A stretch of 64,000 nt of DNA, taken from the NCBI RefSeq assembly GCF_040750395.1, contig NZ_JBFLVD010000017.1, positions 1 through 64,000 of the forward strand, written 5' to 3'. Below, one piece after another: positions 60,258 to 64,000 of the stretch. The position numbers were made by a program, and so were the translations under genes. Under the pieces are notes generated by a model. The model searched no databases and was not told the DNA's origin. It worked only from the letters and a program-made list of their open reading frames with translations. The DNA comes from Scandinavium sp002470465 (lineage in GTDB: Bacteria > Pseudomonadota > Gammaproteobacteria > Enterobacterales > Enterobacteriaceae). Each line of letters starts with the position of its first letter. Position 1 is the first letter of the stretch.

Positions 60258-61454
60258 TTAGCAGGCCGTTTTACGTGGACGGCTGGCGTAGAGGTAGAAG
60301 GCTATTGAGCAGGTGGCGCAGAAAGCGATGGAGAACAGCATCGGCCAGGCGGTGGTAAAGGTAGCCATCGACAGCAGCGCACCGACAATAGCGCCAATGC
60401 CGAAGCGGAAGGTGCCCGCCAGCGACGACGCGGTGCCGGCCATGTGCGGGAATTCATCAAGAATGACGGCCATCGCATTCGACGAGACCATCGATACGCA
60501 GCCGACGAATGCCGCTACGCCGAGCACCAGCGACCAGAACCCGACGCCAAGCCAGGCGCACACCACCATCCAGGCAGCCATCACAAACTGGATCCACAGA
60601 CCGGCCCGGAACATATTCAGCGCCCCAACGCGGCGTACAAAGCGGCTGTTGATGATGGTCATGATGAACAGGAACACGATGTTCAGCGCGAAATAGTAGC
60701 CAAAATGCTGCGGTGAAACGTGATTGAGCTCGATGTAAACAAACGGCCCGGCGCTCAGGAACGAGAACATCCCGGCAAAGCTGAAGCCGCTCGCCAGCAT
60801 ATAGCTCAGTACGCGCTTGTGACGGAACAGCGAGGCAAAGTTGCCCATCGTGGTGCGAATGTGGAACTTTTGCCTGCGCTCCGGCGGCAGCGTCTCACTG
60901 ATAAAGAAGAAGATCATCGTTGAGGCCAGCAGCGCGGCAATAGCGAGGATCCAGAAAATCGCATGCCAGCTGAACCACACCAGCACCGCCCCGCCGACCA
61001 TCGGTGCCACCAGCGGAGCAATAGTCGTGACCAGCATGACGAACGACATCATGCGGGAAAACTCTTCTTTCGGATAAATGTCGCGCATCAGGGCGTTGAT
61101 CACCACGCTCGCCGCCGCTGCGGCCAGACCGTGGAAAAAGCGCATGACGATCAGATGATCGATAGTCTGTGACAGCGCGCAGGCGACTGCCGCCGCCGCA
61201 AACACCAGCGTGCCGCCCAGAATGACCGGCTTACGCCCGATGCTGTCCGCCATCGGGCCATACAGCAGTTGACCGAGAGCAAATCCCAGAATGTAGGTGC
61301 TGAGCGTCATCTGCGCGCTGCCCGCCGGAACGCCAAACTGGGCGGAGATCACCGGCAGCGCCGGGAGATACATATCAATGGAAAGCGGCATCAGCATGGC
61401 TAACAGGCCAAGGATGAACACAATACCCAGCGATGAGTGCTGCCTGGTCGTCAC
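60258..61454 (-). CDS. bcr: Bcr, Bcr/CflA-family drug efflux MFS transporter
   Basis: A 398-residue twelve-helix proton antiporter exporting bicyclomycin and, in E. coli, cysteine dipeptides. Family features are LLAMLMPLSIDMYLPALP, LGQLLYGPMADSIGRKPV (motif A) and RFFHGLAAAAASVVINALMRD. The GTG start at 61454 is chosen: it aligns with E. coli MTTRQHSSF and has AGGAG 7 bases upstream; the upstream frame overlaps rsuA. It follows rsuA by 16 bases, so the two form an operon. Confidence 0.94.
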   Translation of the reverse strand: MTTRQHSSLGIVFILGLLAMLMPLSIDMYLPALPVISAQFGVPAGSAQMTLSTYILGFALGQLLYGPMADSIGRKPVILGGTLVFAAAAVACALSQTIDHLIVMRFFHGLAAAAASVVINALMRDIYPKEEFSRMMSFVMLVTTIAPLVAPMVGGAVLVWFSWHAIFWILAIAALLASTMIFFFISETLPPERRQKFHIRTTMGNFASLFRHKRVLSYMLASGFSFAGMFSFLSAGPFVYIELNHVSPQHFGYYFALNIVFLFIMTIINSRFVRRVGALNMFRAGLWIQFVMAAWMVVCAWLGVGFWSLVLGVAAFVGCVSMVSSNAMAVILDEFPHMAGTASSLAGTFRFGIGAIVGALLSMATFTTAWPMLFSIAFCATCSIAFYLYASRPRKTAC

Positions 61455-61470
61455 TGATTCACTCCTGAGG

Positions 61471-62178
61471 TTAGCGTGGCGGCAAGCCCACGCTTGCAAT
61501 TTCATCTTCCGTCAGCGCGCGGTATTCGCCCGGCGCTAAATCATCATCAAGTTTGATCTCACCAATGCGTTCGCGGTGCAGGCCGACAACGTGGTTCCCC
61601 ACCGCGGCAAACATACGCTTCACCTGGTGATAGCGTCCTTCGCTGATGGTCAGGCGCACTTCCGTTGGGGTGATGACCTCAAGCTGTGCCGGTTTAGTCA
61701 GATCTTTTTCGTTATGCAGCTGAACGCCTTTGGCGAACTGTTCGGCGGTGTCTTCGGCTACCGGCGATTCCAGCGTGACAAGGTACGTTTTTTCACAGTG
61801 GTGGCGCGGCGAGGTGATACGGTGCGACCACTGACCATCGTCAGTCATCAGCACAAGGCCGGTGGTATCGATATCCAGACGCCCTGCGGCATGCAGCTTG
61901 TGCGCGGCGGGTTCATCGAGGAAGTAGAGCACCGTCGGGTGATCGGGATCATCCGTCGAACAGACATACCCCTGCGGCTTATTGAGCATGAAGTAGCGCG
62001 GGCCGGTCTGCTGGGTCAACGAGTTACCGTCGTATTCCACATCGTGTTCCGGCAGGATTTTAAAAGCGGTGAGTTTGACAATCTCGCCGTCCACGGTAAC
62101 GCGGCTGGCGCGGATCTCACGCCCGGCAATGGCGCGGCTGACGCCGAGCTGCTGAGCGATAAACTTATCAAGTCGCAT
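61471..62178 (-). CDS. rsuA: RsuA, 16S rRNA pseudouridine(516) synthase
   Basis: A 235-residue enzyme that isomerises U516 of 16S rRNA. The N-terminal S4 domain (1-58) starts MRLDKFIAQQLGVSR, and the catalytic domain has D102 in GRLDIDTTGL and the C-terminal block GRYHQVKRMFAAVGN. Slightly longer than the 231-residue E. coli protein. Divergent from radD; bcr follows in the same operon. Confidence 0.95.
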   Translation of the reverse strand: MRLDKFIAQQLGVSRAIAGREIRASRVTVDGEIVKLTAFKILPEHDVEYDGNSLTQQTGPRYFMLNKPQGYVCSTDDPDHPTVLYFLDEPAAHKLHAAGRLDIDTTGLVLMTDDGQWSHRITSPRHHCEKTYLVTLESPVAEDTAEQFAKGVQLHNEKDLTKPAQLEVITPTEVRLTISEGRYHQVKRMFAAVGNHVVGLHRERIGEIKLDDDLAPGEYRALTEDEIASVGLPPR

Positions 62179-62245
62179 GAAGTCTGTTTAGCCTGTAAAA
62201 GTGCGGTGCGGACTGACGTCCGAAATGAAGCGATATCAGCGTTCA

Positions 62246-62273
62246 AGTATAACGGCCCTGCTATGCCACTCAA
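62246..62273 (-). promoter_or_regulatory. Putative rsuA promoter
   Basis: On the minus strand TTGAGT (62268-62273) and TATACT (62246-62251) are 16 bases apart, matching 4 and 5 of 6 consensus positions. The inferred start, near 62239, is about 60 bases before the rsuA ATG. Confidence 0.45.
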
Positions 62274-62324
62274 GCGAAAAGATTCGTGGCATACTATTTG
62301 CCTGTTAATGAAGATACTGAAACC

Positions 62325-64000
62325 ATGACCTTTACGCTTCGCCCCTATCAGCAGGAAGCGGTGGATGCCACCCTCGCCCACTTTCGTCAGCATCAGCAGC
62401 CCGCCGTCATCGTTCTGCCAACCGGCGCCGGAAAAAGCCTGGTGATTGCCGAACTGGCTCGCCTGGCGCGCGGGCGTGTGTTGGTGCTTGCTCACGTGAA
62501 AGAGCTGGTTGCACAAAACCATGGCAAGTATCTCGCACTGGGACTGGAGGCGGATATTTTTGCCGCCGGGCTGAAGCGCAAAGAGAGCCACGGAAAAGTC
62601 GTATTTGGCAGCGTGCAGTCGGTGGCGCGCAATCTTGAACACTTTCAGGGCGAATTCTCCCTGCTGATTGTCGATGAGTGTCACCGCATCAGCGACGACA
62701 ACGACAGCCAGTATCAGCAAATCCTTACCCATTTGAAAAAGGTGAACCCTCACTTACGCCTGCTGGGGCTGACCGCCACGCCTTTTCGCCTGGGCAAGGG
62801 CTGGATTTACCGTTTTCATTATCACGGCATGGTGCGCGGCGACGAAAAAGCGCTGTTCCGCGACTGCATCTATGAACTGCCGCTGCGCTATATGATCAAA
62901 CATGGCTATCTCACTCCGCCGGAAAGGCTGGATATGCCGGTCGTACAGTATGATTTCAGCCGGTTGCAGGTCCAAAGCAATGGCCTGTTTAGCGAAGCCG
63001 ACCTTAATAAAGAGCTGAAAAAACAGCAGCGCATCACGCCGCACATCGTCAGCCAGATTGTGGAGTTTGCCCAGAGCCGTAAAGGGGCGATGATTTTTGC
63101 CTCCACGGTAGAACACGCGAAAGAAATCACCGGCCTGCTTCCGACTCAGGACGCAGCACTTATCACCGGCGAGACGCCAACGCCTGAGCGCGATCGGCTG
63201 ATTGAAGCCTTTAAGGCGCAAAAATTCCGCTACCTGGTGAACGTCGCGGTGCTGACCACCGGGTTTGATGCGCCCCACGTCGATTTGATTGCCATTCTGC
63301 GCCCGACGGAGTCCGTCAGCCTGTATCAGCAAATTGTCGGCCGCGGCCTGCGCCTTGCTCCCGGTAAGACCGATTGCCTGATTCTGGATTACGCCGGAAA
63401 CCCGCACGACCTTTTCGCCCCTGAAATCGGCGTGCCGAAGGGCAAAAGTGACAACGTCCCCGTGCAGGTTTTTTGTCCATCGTGTGGGTTTGCCAATACT
63501 TTTTGGGGCAAAACCACCAGCGACGGTACGCTCATCGAACATTTTGGCCGTCGCTGTCAGGGCTGGCTGGAGGATGACGAAGGCCATCGCGAGCAGTGTG
63601 ATTTTCGTTTCCGTTTCAAAAATTGCCCGCAGTGCAATGCGGAAAACGACATTGCTGCCCGCCGCTGCCGGGAATGTGACACGGTGCTGGTTGACCCGGA
63701 CGACATGCTAAAAGCCGCGCTGAAGCTAAAAGACGCGCTGGTACTACGCTGCAGCGGTATGTCACTTCAGCACGGCGCAGATGAAAAAGGCCCGTGGCTG
63801 AAAATCACTTATTACGATGAAGATGGCACAGACGTCAGTGAGCGCTTCCGTCTGCAAACACCCGCGCAGAAAACGGCATTCGAGCAGTTGTTCATGCGCC
63901 CGCACACTCGCACGCCCGGCGTACCGCTGCGCTGGATAACGCCTGCCGACATCCTCGCCCAACAGGTTTTACTGCGGCATCCGGACTTTGTCGTCGCCCG
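62325..64000 (+). CDS. radD: RadD (YejH), DEAD/DEAH-type DNA repair helicase, 3' end outside the window
   Basis: 558 complete codons are present of about 586 expected; the frame is open to the last base, so the gene is cut by the window and not broken. SF2 features are Walker A PTGAGKS (32-38), the DECH box (117-120), LGLTATPFRLG, and motif VI QIVGRGLRLAPG. Cys-rich zinc elements follow (CPSCGF; CPQCNAEN...CRECD) toward the C-terminus. RadD aids recombinational repair with RecA in E. coli. ATG at 62325 matches the family (TFTLRPYQQEAVDATL). Confidence 0.95.
   Translation, partial: MTFTLRPYQQEAVDATLAHFRQHQQPAVIVLPTGAGKSLVIAELARLARGRVLVLAHVKELVAQNHGKYLALGLEADIFAAGLKRKESHGKVVFGSVQSVARNLEHFQGEFSLLIVDECHRISDDNDSQYQQILTHLKKVNPHLRLLGLTATPFRLGKGWIYRFHYHGMVRGDEKALFRDCIYELPLRYMIKHGYLTPPERLDMPVVQYDFSRLQVQSNGLFSEADLNKELKKQQRITPHIVSQIVEFAQSRKGAMIFASTVEHAKEITGLLPTQDAALITGETPTPERDRLIEAFKAQKFRYLVNVAVLTTGFDAPHVDLIAILRPTESVSLYQQIVGRGLRLAPGKTDCLILDYAGNPHDLFAPEIGVPKGKSDNVPVQVFCPSCGFANTFWGKTTSDGTLIEHFGRRCQGWLEDDEGHREQCDFRFRFKNCPQCNAENDIAARRCRECDTVLVDPDDMLKAALKLKDALVLRCSGMSLQHGADEKGPWLKITYYDEDGTDVSERFRLQTPAQKTAFEQLFMRPHTRTPGVPLRWITPADILAQQVLLRHPDFVVA

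Noticed and set aside
1..64000. CRISPR array, tRNA genes, insertion sequence or prophage
   Set aside because: The only repeats seen are REP/BIME elements; no regularly spaced repeats, tRNA cloverleaf, transposase or phage genes were found.

Overview
This window is a chromosomal segment of an Enterobacteriaceae species. Almost every gene matches, in order and orientation, the E. coli K-12 stretch from yehS to yejH/radD (roughly 47-49 min). GC content looks like mid-50s percent. The accessory content (a mannonate dehydratase beside yeiQ, an orphan methyltransferase beside dusC, a GNAT acetyltransferase after dld, a SIR2-like gene after sanA) fits an Enterobacter/Lelliottia/Leclercia-type genome better than Escherichia. 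The genus is an inference; no rRNA is present. There are no tRNA or rRNA genes, insertion sequences, prophage genes or CRISPR arrays.

Layout. 1-4170: yehS, the pyruvate-sensing pair btsSR, the curli regulator mlrA and the small membrane protein gene yohO. 4145-7876: the OsmU-type osmoprotectant ABC transporter (osmF-yehYXW). 8094-14830: bglX, dld, a frameshifted acetyltransferase, pbpG and yohC. 14996-22933: yohD, a yohF pseudogene with two amber codons, mdtQ, a methyltransferase, dusC, yohJK, cdd and sanA. 22933-28855: a SIR2-like gene translationally coupled to sanA, then mglBAC and galS. 29011-33076: folE-yeiB, an MFS_4 family transporter and yeiG. 33189-40004: cirA, lysP, yeiE/yeiH and nfo. 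40124-45698: the fructose PTS operon fruBKA, setB and yeiW. 45829-53999: efpL, uxuA/yeiQ, yeiR, lpxT, mepS and pdeN. 54066-64000: yejABEF, yejG, rsuA-bcr and radD, which runs off the end.

How the genes work together. Several blocks are complete uptake-plus-catabolism or uptake-plus-control units: mglBAC with galS (CRP sites plus Gal operators at both promoters), fruBKA with two Cra operators, uxuA/yeiQ flanking a UxuR/ExuR-like operator (fructuronate to mannonate to KDG), cdd with CRP and CytR-type sites, cirA with a Fur box, and yejABEF for peptide/microcin C import. REP/BIME repeats sit at many operon ends.

The points most worth following are: the SIR2-like putative NADase gene whose start codon overlaps the sanA stop; yohF, full length except for two in-frame TAG codons; the one-base frameshift in the acetyltransferase; the insertion of uxuA next to yeiQ; and the absence, relative to K-12, of yeiS-preTA and of yeiI-nupX-rihB-yeiL-psuGK. 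No multi-gene system that I can call truly undescribed was found; the SIR2-like gene is the best candidate.
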